A program made the translations under genes and the position numbers. From positions 1 to 46,329 of the forward strand of contig JAPLPF010000177.1 in NCBI GenBank assembly GCA_026400325.1: DNA of 46,329 nucleotides, given 5' to 3'. The first letter of the stretch is position 1; every line of letters starts with the position of its first letter. Shown here piece by piece: positions 1 to 7,829 of the stretch. Source of the stretch: Rhodobacterales bacterium (GTDB lineage: Bacteria > Pseudomonadota > Alphaproteobacteria > Rhodobacterales > Rhodobacteraceae). The notes beneath the pieces were generated by a model. That model saw nothing but the letters and a program-made list of their open reading frames with translations, was not told the origin of the DNA and ran no database searches.

Positions 1-729
1 CGGATACTTCAGCAGCGCGGTCTTGTCGAAGCCGCGCATCACCTCGCCCATGTCCTTGAACGCGGGCTTGAGCGCACCCAGCGCCTGCATGTCGGTGCCG
101 GGGCGCATGTATTCGTCGGTGGCAAGGATCGGCAGACCGTTCTGGTCGCGGATCGTCAGGACGGATTTGGCAAAGCGCCCCTCGGCCCAGGCCTGCGCGG
201 CGCGGCGCTGGGATTCGACTGCAAGGGCATCGGCCTGATCGCGGGTGAAGCCGTATTCGGTGGCGATGATATCGGCGCTGATGCCCTGCGGGACGAAGTA
301 GGTCTTCATCGCCAGCGAAGGATCGACGGCAATCGCCGCCCCGTCGCTGCCCATGGCGACACGGCCCATCATTTCCACCCCGCCGGCGATGTAGGCGTGC
401 CCTGCCCCGCCGCGCACCTGGTTGGCGGCAAGGTTCACCGCCTCCATTCCGCTGGCGCAGAAACGGTTGATCGCAAGGCCGGGGATGCGTTCGTCAAGGT
501 CCGAGGCGAGGACGGCGGACCGCGCAAGGCAGCCGCCCTGTTCGCCCACTTGCGTGACGTTGCCCCAGATCACATCCTCGACCGCGTGGCCTTCCAGCCC
601 GTTCCGCTCTTTCACCGCGTTCAGCACCTTGGCCGACAGCGCGACGGAGGTCAGTTCGTGCAAGCTGCCGTCAGGCCGCCCTTTGCCGCGCGGGGAACGG
701 ACAGCGTCGTAGATGAAGGCGTCGGTCAT
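1..729 (-). CDS. Acetyl-CoA acyltransferase (thiolase), C-terminus cut by window edge
   Basis: Thiolase-family enzyme that condenses or cleaves acyl-CoA at the last step of beta-oxidation (or forms acetoacetyl-CoA), in the cytoplasm. Reading leftward from the ATG at 729 gives 243 open codons to the window edge; the usual length is about 390-405. The N-terminal half is clear: residues 5-12 (FIYDAVRS), then the nucleophilic cysteine at about residue 91 in NRFCASGME, then GGVEMMG. The C-terminal catalytic His and second Cys lie outside the window. A GGAG ribosome site lies 7 bases before the ATG, overlapping the stop codon (TAG) of the preceding gene, so it is the distal gene of the operon that begins with the MerR gene at 4693. 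Family confident; chain-length specificity cannot be read. Confidence 0.93.
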   Translation of the reverse strand, partial: MTDAFIYDAVRSPRGKGRPDGSLHELTSVALSAKVLNAVKERNGLEGHAVEDVIWGNVTQVGEQGGCLARSAVLASDLDERIPGLAINRFCASGMEAVNLAANQVRGGAGHAYIAGGVEMMGRVAMGSDGAAIAVDPSLAMKTYFVPQGISADIIATEYGFTRDQADALAVESQRRAAQAWAEGRFAKSVLTIRDQNGLPILATDEYMRPGTDMQALGALKPAFKDMGEVMRGFDKTALLKYP

Positions 730-739
730 GGAGTTTCTC

Positions 740-1696
740 CTAGTTCCTGTATTGCAAGGCGTGTTTACGGCTACTGAACATGCCAAGCTTGACGAGCCTC
801 GTCCCGTCTGACGACAGGCCGAGACGAGGGTGATCGGCGAGGTTGGCAAGAGCCCCGGTCGCCTCGCCACGGTCCATGGCGGCCCCAGGTATTCGGACCA
901 TTTCGGACATGGTTTCCAAGTCAACCACAAGAGACCCGTCCGCAAAGTCTATCCTGGCAAGCATCCGACCATCAGGTGTCTTCCACCGCTCGAAATAAGC
1001 TGGCGGCTCAAGTGTTACTGGCCGATCTATCCGGTGGGCATCCAAGATACCCACGGCTTCAACAAGCGCACAGCCGCGAGACCCTAAACGTTCGGTAAGT
1101 CGCGTTCGCCGGATATCCGGGAACATTTCATGGACCTTCGCCCATATGGCGTCGACTTCGATCTTCCATTGAGTTTTGTCGTCGACAAACTTGCGGGGAA
1201 GCTCCGCCTCTACCCATTTGGAAAGTCTTGGCAGACAGGTGTCTTCGTTAGCAAACGGCCAGAACCTGCGATCTAGCATTTGGAAGAATTGCTCGGCCTC
1301 TGTCTCGGTCAAAGGCCCTCCCGGAGCGCCGAACCGGTCGAAGACATCGAGCCGGGCTGGATCAACAACCGCACTGTCGGCGACCGCCTTGGCGATCTCA
1401 TCGGCGAATTCATCCAGCCCAAGGCGAACCGCCATACGACCAGCCGCGGGCAGGAGCCGCCAATTGGAGGCCGTCGGCGTCCCGTTGACTGTGTAATGAT
1501 TGTTGAGGCCAGTGACCATTTGCCAGAAGACCCAAGGGTCCAGGATTTCCGTTGCGATATGGGGCTGACCGCCGAAAGGAATTGTGTATTCGCTGACCTC
1601 GTCGAGGCAGCCCAGATGGTCCGCGACTCCCCGTTCCGCTCTCTCGAAGATGTGAGCGTGGTCTTTCGGCAGGATCAACGTGTCCACGACCGTCAT
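740..1696 (-). CDS. Unrecognised 318-residue protein inside a fatty-acid operon
   Basis: I do not recognise this protein. It has no signal peptide or membrane segment and looks soluble and acidic, with many Trp/Phe/Asp in the middle (residues about 100-190). The stretch around residues 65-170 (NNHYTVNG, then FADEIAKAV, then MLDRRFWPF) loosely recalls the DMP19/DUF4375 helical domain, but this is a weak impression. Its ATG overlaps the glutathione S-transferase stop by 4 bases (ATGA), and its TAG stop lies 10 bases before the thiolase start, so it is embedded in the operon. By eye its GC is lower and codon use less biased than its neighbours, suggesting later acquisition. Coding is supported by the full open frame and the tight junctions. 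Confidence 0.72.
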   Translation of the reverse strand: MTVVDTLILPKDHAHIFERAERGVADHLGCLDEVSEYTIPFGGQPHIATEILDPWVFWQMVTGLNNHYTVNGTPTASNWRLLPAAGRMAVRLGLDEFADEIAKAVADSAVVDPARLDVFDRFGAPGGPLTETEAEQFFQMLDRRFWPFANEDTCLPRLSKWVEAELPRKFVDDKTQWKIEVDAIWAKVHEMFPDIRRTRLTERLGSRGCALVEAVGILDAHRIDRPVTLEPPAYFERWKTPDGRMLARIDFADGSLVVDLETMSEMVRIPGAAMDRGEATGALANLADHPRLGLSSDGTRLVKLGMFSSRKHALQYRN

Positions 1697-2325
1697 GCAA
1701 CCTCACTCCCAAAAGCCCGCTGCATCAGGTCATAGGGGTGTTGCCAGCCTGGCAGTGCCGCGACGCGGTTCAGCCAGCGGTCGATATGGGGCCATGCCGT
1801 GTGGTCGAAGCCAAAGGGCTCGGGGTAATAGAGGTAGCCGCAGCACGAGAGGTCGGCGATGGTAGGCGCATCGCCGACGATCCAGTTGCGGCCCGCAAGA
1901 TGGTCGTTCAGGACGGTGTAGGCAGCCGTCAGGCGGCTCTGCTGAAACGGGATCACCCCTTCGGGACGCTTGTCTGCGGGCAGGAAATTCATCAGGAAGC
2001 GGGTGGTGCCGATCTGGGTCGACAGCTTGTGGTTGTCCCAGAAAAGCCAGCGCAGCACCTCGCGCCGTTCGGCGGCCGAGCGGCCCCCGAGCTTGCCGGT
2101 CTTCGAGGAGATGTAGTCAAGGATCACGCCCGACTGGGTCAGCGTGGTGTCGCCATCAACAAGGACCGGGACTTCGCCCATCTCGTTGATCTTCTTGAAT
2201 TCCGGCGACCGCGCCCCGCCCTTGAAGAAATCGACGAAGACAGGCTCCCATTCAAGGTCGGCCAGCGTTAGCGCCAGGGCGCATTTGTAGGCGTTGCCGC
2301 TTTCGCCGAAACAGTACAGCTTCAT
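1693..2325 (-). CDS. Glutathione S-transferase family protein
   Basis: Cytosolic GST of 210 residues, a normal length. The N-terminal thioredoxin-like domain (residues 1-78) has the cis-Pro and glutathione-binding signature GEVPVLVDGD followed by TQSGVILDYI; the C-terminal all-helical domain has the usual GDAPTIADLSCCGYL motif near residues 150-165. The expected Tyr/Ser near residue 9 falls in FGESGNAYK, so the catalytic residue is not obvious. Likely role is conjugation or isomerisation of an electrophilic acyl or aromatic intermediate, since it sits between an acyl-CoA dehydrogenase (130 bases upstream) and a thiolase. A clear AAAGGA ribosome site precedes the ATG at 2325. The substrate is unknown. 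Confidence 0.88.
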   Translation of the reverse strand: MKLYCFGESGNAYKCALALTLADLEWEPVFVDFFKGGARSPEFKKINEMGEVPVLVDGDTTLTQSGVILDYISSKTGKLGGRSAAERREVLRWLFWDNHKLSTQIGTTRFLMNFLPADKRPEGVIPFQQSRLTAAYTVLNDHLAGRNWIVGDAPTIADLSCCGYLYYPEPFGFDHTAWPHIDRWLNRVAALPGWQHPYDLMQRAFGSEVA

Positions 2326-2382
2326 CGTCGACTTTCCTTTTTCTCTGGCCTGCCACCACTGGCGACGGGCCTGACCAAACCC

Positions 2383-2436
2383 CTCCTCGTTCGACTTCGT
2401 CTTCTCGTCGGCCAGGGCGCGAGGAGTGACGACGTC
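2383..2436. repeat. Dispersed imperfect inverted repeat, copy A
   Basis: First of three related copies in the window (others at 10300-10357 and 30271-30345). Two arms, 2383-2410 and 2420-2436, are roughly reverse complements of each other; shared words are CTCCTCGTTCGACTTCGTC and GAGGAGTGACG. It sits in the 129-base gap between the acyl-CoA dehydrogenase stop and the GST start and could fold as a hairpin in the transcript. It resembles REP-type elements; mobility is not shown. Confidence 0.7.
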
Positions 2437-2437
2437 A
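2427..2437. promoter_or_regulatory. TGACG-A-CGTCA palindrome, candidate MerR operator
   Basis: Perfect 11-base palindrome upstream of the GST gene, created by one base that differs from the other repeat copies (which read TGACGAAGTCA). Its reverse complement is identical to the site at 4278-4288, and both resemble the sites upstream of the MerR gene. It may be an internal operator of the fatty-acid operon, or a chance variant of the repeat. Confidence 0.35.
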
Positions 2438-2454
2438 ACGACAAGCAGTCCGGT

Positions 2455-4227
2455 TTAGAACGCCTCGGCTGTCAGCGCCATGACGGTCTCGGCCCCGGTC
2501 TCGATCCGGGCCAGGTGCATGCCGCAGGCGGGAAGCTGCCGGGCCATGTAGAAACGCCCGGTGGCGATCTTCGCCTGGTAGAAATCGCGGTCCTGCGCGC
2601 CGGTATCCAGCGCCAGATAGGCGGCCTTGGCCATGCGGGTCCACATCAGGCCAAGGCAGACATGGCCCATCATGTGCATGAAGTCATAAGACCCGGCGAG
2701 GGCGGCATTGGGATTCTTCATGCCGCTTTGCATGAAGTAAAGGCCCGCCGCCTGAAGCTGCTTGGACGCAGCTTTCAGCGGCTCCACGAACCCCGACATC
2801 CGCTCGTCGCCGTCATGTGCCTTGCATTCAGCCTTCACCATCTCGAAGAAGGCCATCACATGTTTGCCGCCGTCAGTGGCAAGCTTGCGGCCCACAAGGT
2901 CCAGCGCCTGCACGCCGTTGGCCCCTTCGTAGATCATGGCGATCCGCGCGTCGCGGGCGAACTGCGACATGCCCCATTCCTCGATATAGCCATGCCCGCC
3001 GTAGACCTGCTGCGCGGCGATGGCCATCTCGAAGCCCTTGTCGGTCTGGAAACCCTTCAGGACCGGCGTGAGCAGACCGATCAGGCCATCCGCCGCCAGG
3101 TCGCCATGGTGGGCCCGGTCGATCAGCGTCGCCCCCCAGAAGGTCAGCGCGCGGGCGCCTTCGACAAAGCTTTTCTGCTCCATCAGATTCCTACGGATGT
3201 CGGGGTGGACGATCAGCGGGTCAGCCGGGCCGCCGGGATTCTTCACCGCGGTCACGTCGCGGCCCTGCAGGCGGTCCTTCGCATAGGCCACAGCGTTCTG
3301 GTAAGACGCCTCGGCCACGGCATAGCCCTGCAGCGCCACACCCAGCCGGGCCTCGTTCATCATGGTGAACATGGCCTTCATGCCCTTGTGCAGATCGCCC
3401 AAAAGCCAGCCGGTCGCCCCGTCGTAGTTCATGACGCAGGTCGCGTTGCCGTGGATGCCCATCTTTTCCTCGACCTTGCCGACCGACACGGCATTGCGGG
3501 TGCCAAGGCTGCCATCGTCGTTCACCAGTACCTTCGGCACGATGAACAGGCTGATGCCCTTCGTCCCCTCGCCACCGCCCGGGGCCTTGGCCAGCACCAG
3601 ATGGACAATGTTCGACGCCATGTCATGGTCACCGGCCGAGATGAAGATCTTCTGCCCGGTGACCTTGTAAGATCCGTCGGCCTGCGGTTCGGCCCTGGTC
3701 CGCAGAAGCCCCAGATCGGTGCCGCAATGCGGTTCGGTCAGGTTCATGGTGCCGGTCCATTCGCAGGAGACCAGCTTTGGCAACCATGTCCTTTTCTGCT
3801 CATCCGTCCCGTGGACCAGGATCGCCGAATAGGCCCCGTGGGTCAGGCCCTGGTACATGTTGAAGGCCATGTTGGCCGAGACGAACGTCTCGTTCACCGC
3901 TGTGTGCATCAGGTAGGGCAAACCTTGCCCGCCGTAGTCCGGCGCGGCGTCAAGCGCCGTCCAGCCACCTTTGCGGATCGTGTCAAACGCCGCCTTGAAG
4001 CCGGTCGGCGTGCGCACGATGCCGTTTTCAAGATGGCAGCCTTCGCGGTCGCCGACGGCGTTGAGCGGGGCAAGGATGTCCGAGGCGACTTTGCCCGCCT
4101 CATCGAGGACGGCTTCGGTAAAGCCCTTGTCAAGGTCACCATAGCCAGGGAGGTCGACCTCGGAGATCTTCAGAACCTCGTGCAGCAGGAATTGCATGTC
4201 CTTCAGGGGGGCGGTGTAGCTGGTCAT
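2455..4227 (-). CDS. Acyl-CoA dehydrogenase, long DmdC-like type
   Basis: FAD-dependent enzyme that introduces the alpha-beta double bond in an acyl-CoA thioester. At 590 residues it is longer than classic 380-residue members and matches the group with an extra N-terminal helix segment (residues 1-40) and a C-terminal extension (about 465-590), the group that includes 3-methylmercaptopropionyl-CoA dehydrogenase DmdC and many beta-oxidation enzymes. Visible motifs: [13 protein letters not shown] (flavin site, around 157-170), [13 protein letters not shown], and [14 protein letters not shown] followed by [14 protein letters not shown], where the Glu is the expected catalytic base. It lies 64 bases after the MerR gene in the same direction. 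Whether it acts on DMSP-derived or ordinary fatty acyl-CoA cannot be told. Confidence 0.93.
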   Translation of the reverse strand: MTSYTAPLKDMQFLLHEVLKISEVDLPGYGDLDKGFTEAVLDEAGKVASDILAPLNAVGDREGCHLENGIVRTPTGFKAAFDTIRKGGWTALDAAPDYGGQGLPYLMHTAVNETFVSANMAFNMYQGLTHGAYSAILVHGTDEQKRTWLPKLVSCEWTGTMNLTEPHCGTDLGLLRTRAEPQADGSYKVTGQKIFISAGDHDMASNIVHLVLAKAPGGGEGTKGISLFIVPKVLVNDDGSLGTRNAVSVGKVEEKMGIHGNATCVMNYDGATGWLLGDLHKGMKAMFTMMNEARLGVALQGYAVAEASYQNAVAYAKDRLQGRDVTAVKNPGGPADPLIVHPDIRRNLMEQKSFVEGARALTFWGATLIDRAHHGDLAADGLIGLLTPVLKGFQTDKGFEMAIAAQQVYGGHGYIEEWGMSQFARDARIAMIYEGANGVQALDLVGRKLATDGGKHVMAFFEMVKAECKAHDGDERMSGFVEPLKAASKQLQAAGLYFMQSGMKNPNAALAGSYDFMHMMGHVCLGLMWTRMAKAAYLALDTGAQDRDFYQAKIATGRFYMARQLPACGMHLARIETGAETVMALTAEAF

Positions 4228-4254
4228 TCCTCGGCTCCTTTTTCCTGGCAGGTG

Positions 4255-4272
4255 CCGCCCGTTTCCGGGCGG
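4255..4272. promoter_or_regulatory. Hairpin between MerR and acyl-CoA dehydrogenase genes
   Basis: Perfect 7-bp stem with a 4-base loop (CCGCCCG TTTC CGGGCGG) in the gap between the two genes. There is no long U tract, so it is more likely an RNA-stability or attenuation structure than a strong terminator. Confidence 0.5.
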
Positions 4273-4277
4273 GTCTT

Positions 4278-4288
4278 TGACGTCGTCA
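4278..4288. promoter_or_regulatory. TGACG-T-CGTCA palindrome before acyl-CoA dehydrogenase
   Basis: Perfect 11-base palindrome 3 bases after the MerR stop codon. It has the same half-site (TGACG) as the two palindromes upstream of the MerR gene, so it is a candidate secondary operator controlling the downstream genes. Confidence 0.4.
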
Positions 4289-4291
4289 TCA

Positions 4292-4693
4292 TCAGGCGGC
4301 GCGGCGGGAAATCAGCCCCATGGCTTCGGCCTGGGCCAGTTCCTCGGTCAGTTCGGCGATCGCCACGTCAAGCTCGGCCCGTTGCGCCTGCATCAGGGAC
4401 AGGCGTTCAACGCCAAGATCATAGGCCCGCTGACGCTGCGACCGGTCCGACCCGTCACGGTCATAAAGGTCCAGCGTCTGGCGGATATCCTCGAGGCTGA
4501 AACCAAAACGCTTGCCGCGCTGGATCAGTTTCAGTCGCGCCCGGTCGCGCCGGGTAAACAGCCGCCGGGTTCCCTGGCGCGTCGGGGCCAGAAGTTCTTT
4601 CGCTTCGTAAAAACGCAACGTCCGGGGGGTCACCCCATAGGCGTCGCACATCTCACGTATGGTCATCAGATCGGTCGTCAGTTCGGTTGTCAT
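4292..4693 (-). CDS. MerR-family transcriptional regulator
   Basis: DNA-binding regulator of 133 residues. The winged helix-turn-helix lies at residues about 10-80 ([21 protein letters not shown], then [26 protein letters not shown]), followed by a dimerisation coiled coil (about 85-125) rich in Glu, Ala and Arg. There is no C-terminal metal-binding Cys motif, so it belongs to the metabolite or acyl-CoA responsive branch, as in LiuR-type regulators. It is first in the operon with an acyl-CoA dehydrogenase and a thiolase, and two TGACG palindromes lie upstream, so autoregulation plus control of the beta-oxidation genes is the natural inference. A second, clearly related MerR protein is encoded at 45327-45704. 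An internal Met at residue 10 could be the real start. Confidence 0.9.
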   Translation of the reverse strand: MTTELTTDLMTIREMCDAYGVTPRTLRFYEAKELLAPTRQGTRRLFTRRDRARLKLIQRGKRFGFSLEDIRQTLDLYDRDGSDRSQRQRAYDLGVERLSLMQAQRAELDVAIAELTEELAQAEAMGLISRRAA

Positions 4694-4761
4694 GGCAAAC
4701 TCGCAAATGTTTCATCCTGCGCGGGCAGATGTGAACATCGGATTTCGTTTACCAGACCAGT

Positions 4762-4791
4762 TGACGTTTACGTCACTGTGACGTGGCGTCA
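4762..4791. promoter_or_regulatory. Double palindromic operator upstream of MerR gene
   Basis: Two adjacent palindromes: TGACGTTTACGTCA at 4762-4775 (6-bp arms, 2-base centre) and TGACGTGGCGTCA at 4779-4791 (5-bp arms, 3-base centre). The first closely matches the published LiuR-type MerR consensus TTTACGTNNACGTAAA in its core. They lie 69-98 bases upstream of the regulator start, an ordinary place for an autoregulatory operator or promoter. Confidence 0.65.
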
Positions 4792-4847
4792 TGAAACATC
4801 CTGACGTGAAGTAAGGTCGCGCAGCCTGCCGTTGTGGGAGAAAGACA

Positions 4848-4875
4848 AAAGGCCGGACCCTTCGGCCCGGCCTTT
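4848..4875 (-). terminator. Intrinsic terminator of the DUF4139 gene
   Basis: Stem of 12 pairs with one mismatch (arms 4848-4859 and 4864-4875, loop CTTC), followed on the minus strand by TTTTGTCTTTC. It starts about 30 bases beyond the stop of the MuiA-like gene. Confidence 0.8.
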
Positions 4876-4907
4876 GCGGTCATTTCCGGCCCTTTGCGAA
4901 CGGATTA

Positions 4908-6536
4908 TCAGCGCAGCTCCATCCCCTCGGGCCAGCTGAGGCTGTGTTCCATCGTGATCGTTTCTTTCGCCCCGGCGGCAAGGTCGAACTCCCAGGCAAG
5001 GATGCCGCGCTGGCCGTCGACATCGGTTTCCGTCGGCTCTGGAGTGGCGGTCACCTCAACCTCCAGATCCTCTTGTTCGGTATAGGGCACCTGGTCAAGA
5101 AGGCGGACGACCCAAGCCTTGTCACCTGTGTTCTCGACCGTGATGACCGCGCTTTCGGTCAGCCGGTTCGAGGTGGTGAAGACCCCGGTTTCGCCCCCGG
5201 CGCGTACCGGCATCTCGCGCTTGATGCGCAGGGTCTCGATCGCGCCAAAGCCGATGTCGGTTTCCGCGCCGGGCGCGATCACATCGAGGTAAGTCGTTCC
5301 GACAAGTACGCCCTCGCGGAACAACATCGCTTCGCCCGGCAAAAGCGGCTCGGTTCCAGCATTGGTGAAGCTGGCCATGACAAAGGCGGTGCGGTCGGCG
5401 CGCGGGACGGCGACGGCCTTGACCACCGGCGAAAAGGCCAGGCTGTCCAGCGCCAGCCGCAAGTCTTCCACCCCCGAGGCGACGGTGACCGGGTCGGGAT
5501 AGATGTAGACGACGGTATCACCTTCCAGCGCGGCTCCGGCGGTGACCGGTGCGGCTTCGGCGACAACGACCGGCTCGGCCTCCATCATCGCGCCGTCAGC
5601 CATGGATTTCATCGCAAGCTCGTCCTCATCGACCTCGGGCGCGATCGTGCGCAGTTCCGGCCAGAGGGTCGACGGCGCAGCCTGTTCGGTCGGGCGAGAG
5701 GAGGACAGGGTCAGATCGACACCCGACCAATCCTCGCCCGTATACTGCGTCACCAGCACCGAACGGTTGATGGCCAGCGCATCATCGCCCTCACGGGTGA
5801 GATTCAGATCATAGAAGGGTCGCCAACTGGCCTCGCCGACATATTGCGTGATCGTAACGGTGTGCTCCCCCGCCGAGGTTGCGTCCAGCGCGACCGACAG
5901 GGCCGTATAGTTCGTGTCGGCCGACGGCAGCGCGTCATAGGCGGCTCGGGCCTTGGCCAGGGCCTCTTGTGCGTCCTCCAGCGCCTTTTGCGCCGGGAAC
6001 AGGTTGACGCGGGCGGCAAGGGCGGCCTCGCGCGCCGCAAGCGTTTCGGTCCCGATCATCGCGGCCATCGACCGGATCGTGTCGGCCGTCGCACCATCCG
6101 GCAGGCCACCAGAGAACGACGACAGAAACTTGACCTGCGCCTCGGCGGCGTCGACACGGGCCTGCACGCCCTCAAGCGCCAGGACGGCGGCGATTTCCGC
6201 CGTTTCCAGACGCTCGACCTCGGCCTTGGCGGCGGTCTGATCCGGGGTCAGCGGGTCTTCGCGCGGGGGCAGGCGGTCGGCGCGCAGGTTGAAGGCGCCA
6301 AGCCGTATGCCGTCACCCGGGGCAAGCTGCAGCAGGCCGGACTGGCTGTCTGCGGGCAGATCGGTGACCAAAAGCTCATGCGCGCCGTCGGTAGGGGCCG
6401 TAAAGCTGACCTCACGCGTGAGCTTCGCGCCGTCCGGGTAGACGGTGACGGCCGTGATCCGGCTGGTGGCGGCGATGGTGTCGGCAAAGGCGGGCAAAGC
6501 GGTCGAGGCAAGCAGAACGGCAATGAGGGCACGCAT
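4908..6536 (-). CDS. Secreted MuiA-like protein (DUF4140 + DUF4139 domains)
   Basis: 542-residue exported protein of the mucoidy inhibitor A family, whose biochemical function is not established. A Sec signal peptide covers residues 1-18 (ending LPAFA, then DTIAA). The N-terminal DUF4140-type domain follows (about 25-130; ITAVTVYPDGAKLTRE is its hallmark), then an Ala/Glu-rich coiled coil (about 95-205), then the DUF4139 beta-rich domain (about 215-540), with TQYVGEASWRPFYDLNL and TGEDWSGVDLTLSSSRP characteristic. The chain ends with AGAKETITMEHSLSWPEG, as usual for the family. It is 141 bases downstream of a DUF4424 secreted protein on the same strand; the gap holds a GGCGGG-AAA-CCCGCC hairpin (6596-6610). 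Family assignment is firm; its role in the envelope is inference. Confidence 0.88.
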   Translation of the reverse strand: MRALIAVLLASTALPAFADTIAATSRITAVTVYPDGAKLTREVSFTAPTDGAHELLVTDLPADSQSGLLQLAPGDGIRLGAFNLRADRLPPREDPLTPDQTAAKAEVERLETAEIAAVLALEGVQARVDAAEAQVKFLSSFSGGLPDGATADTIRSMAAMIGTETLAAREAALAARVNLFPAQKALEDAQEALAKARAAYDALPSADTNYTALSVALDATSAGEHTVTITQYVGEASWRPFYDLNLTREGDDALAINRSVLVTQYTGEDWSGVDLTLSSSRPTEQAAPSTLWPELRTIAPEVDEDELAMKSMADGAMMEAEPVVVAEAAPVTAGAALEGDTVVYIYPDPVTVASGVEDLRLALDSLAFSPVVKAVAVPRADRTAFVMASFTNAGTEPLLPGEAMLFREGVLVGTTYLDVIAPGAETDIGFGAIETLRIKREMPVRAGGETGVFTTSNRLTESAVITVENTGDKAWVVRLLDQVPYTEQEDLEVEVTATPEPTETDVDGQRGILAWEFDLAAGAKETITMEHSLSWPEGMELR

Positions 6537-6677
6537 GACGGGGCCTTTCGGGTTGGGATGGCCGCAGGGTAAGCGGCAGGTGGCGGGCGCGGCAAGGCGG
6601 GAAACCCGCCCTGTCCCGCACCAAGCCGGGTCGTTTGGCGAGCGTCAAAGGCCGGGATGGGTGGGAAGATGGGGCGT

Positions 6678-7712
6678 TCAGTTCTTCATGGATTTGGCGA
6701 TCAGGATCTGCAGGTCGCGCTTGGGGATAAAATCGGTCTTTTCCATAACGAAAGTCGTCGGCCCGGTCTTCCTGATCCCGTCGGCGCAAAGCGAGACGAT
6801 GTTGCCGGGTTCACCCTTGTCGATGGTCAACCGAAATCGCCCGATCGGCCCGGCCCAGCTGTTTGCGGTGCGCAGGACATAGGCGATGTTCCAGGACAGC
6901 CCCATGGAATAGACCTCGCCATCCACCGGCTCCTGCGCCAGCGCCTTGGCCAGCGCACGCGACGTGCCGTCGTCGATGCAATACTGGTCGACCACCGGCT
7001 GCATGTAGTCTTCCGGCGGGTCCGACCAGCCGAAAAGTCCCCCGCTTGAGCGGTTTTCATAGGCATGGCTGACCCTGACCACCTGCCCGGCCGGAAAGGT
7101 CTGGGACCAGTGATAGCGCAACACGATGGACCAGTTCGGGAAGGAATAGCCATCGCCAAAGTCGGCAAGGCCAAGGGCCGCAGCTTCATCGCGCGCGGCG
7201 GGCGTCAGCGCGGCCATCGCGGCAATCACGGTATCGGCGTTCAGCGACAGGGGCAGGCCAAGGCGGGCCAAGTCGGCGGTCACGTCGCGGCCGGGGGTAT
7301 CATACTGGTCGGAAAGGGGGCGGGCCTCGTCATAGGGCGGTTCGACCACGGCGATGCGGTCGATGGTCAGGGTGACGGGCTGGCCATCGACGGTGGCCGT
7401 GAAGTTCACCAGGTTCGGGCGGTCAGGGTCCTCGGGCAGGTTCCACTGGCTTTCCAGGATATAGCCGACATGGATGGGGGGCAGCGGAAAGATCACTTCG
7501 CCTGTGACATCGGCGCCGGTCACATTGCGAAAGACATAGTCCACGGCAATGCGGTCGATACCGATGAAAAGGTCTTCCGCCTCCATCGCGACGGCGTCGG
7601 TCTGGCCGAAGGTAAGGCCGGTGGCGGAAAGGCCGCCAAAACCGTCATTTGCAAGGGCGGGGGTAACGGCGGAAAAAGCGGCGACAAGGGCCGCAAAACA
7701 GGTCTGATGCAT
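6678..7712 (-). CDS. Secreted DUF4424-family protein
   Basis: 344-residue exported protein, function unknown. I chose the ATG at 7712: it gives a clean signal peptide (MHQTCFAALVAAFSAVTPALA) ending just before the mature start NDGFGGLSATGLTF, and GGAG lies at ribosome-site distance; the frame is open further upstream but that extension is not signal-like. The mature N-terminus with AMEAEDLFIG and VDYVFRNVTG is typical of DUF4424. A beta-rich body with a conserved NWSIVLRYHWSQTFPAG segment follows (about residues 200-220), then a likely disulfide pair (Cys in DQYCIDD and SLCADG). It is followed by the MuiA-like gene; both are predicted periplasmic, so a joint envelope role is plausible but unproven. 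Confidence 0.85.
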   Translation of the reverse strand: MHQTCFAALVAAFSAVTPALANDGFGGLSATGLTFGQTDAVAMEAEDLFIGIDRIAVDYVFRNVTGADVTGEVIFPLPPIHVGYILESQWNLPEDPDRPNLVNFTATVDGQPVTLTIDRIAVVEPPYDEARPLSDQYDTPGRDVTADLARLGLPLSLNADTVIAAMAALTPAARDEAAALGLADFGDGYSFPNWSIVLRYHWSQTFPAGQVVRVSHAYENRSSGGLFGWSDPPEDYMQPVVDQYCIDDGTSRALAKALAQEPVDGEVYSMGLSWNIAYVLRTANSWAGPIGRFRLTIDKGEPGNIVSLCADGIRKTGPTTFVMEKTDFIPKRDLQILIAKSMKN

Positions 7713-7829
7713 GAAAGGCTCCGTCAGGGCAATGAACGCATCTGACGCGCAGGAAAGGATTCCCGCAAGCAGGGTGTTGCCCCCGCCTTGCGCCGCTGCG
7801 ACAAGCACGTTTCGTTGTTGGGGGTATCC

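Noticed and set aside
2515-4500. A 661-codon open frame on the plus strand
   Set aside because: It lies fully antisense to the acyl-CoA dehydrogenase and part of the MerR gene, has His/Gly/Arg-rich composition typical of GC-rich shadows, and no known motif.
4762-4791. CRISPR-like short repeat array
   Set aside because: Only two palindromes of different length and no spacer regularity; better explained as an operator.
4944-6572. A 542-codon plus-strand open frame
   Set aside because: Antisense to the MuiA-like gene, which has a signal peptide and clear domains; the plus-strand product is Arg/Gly/Asp-rich without features.
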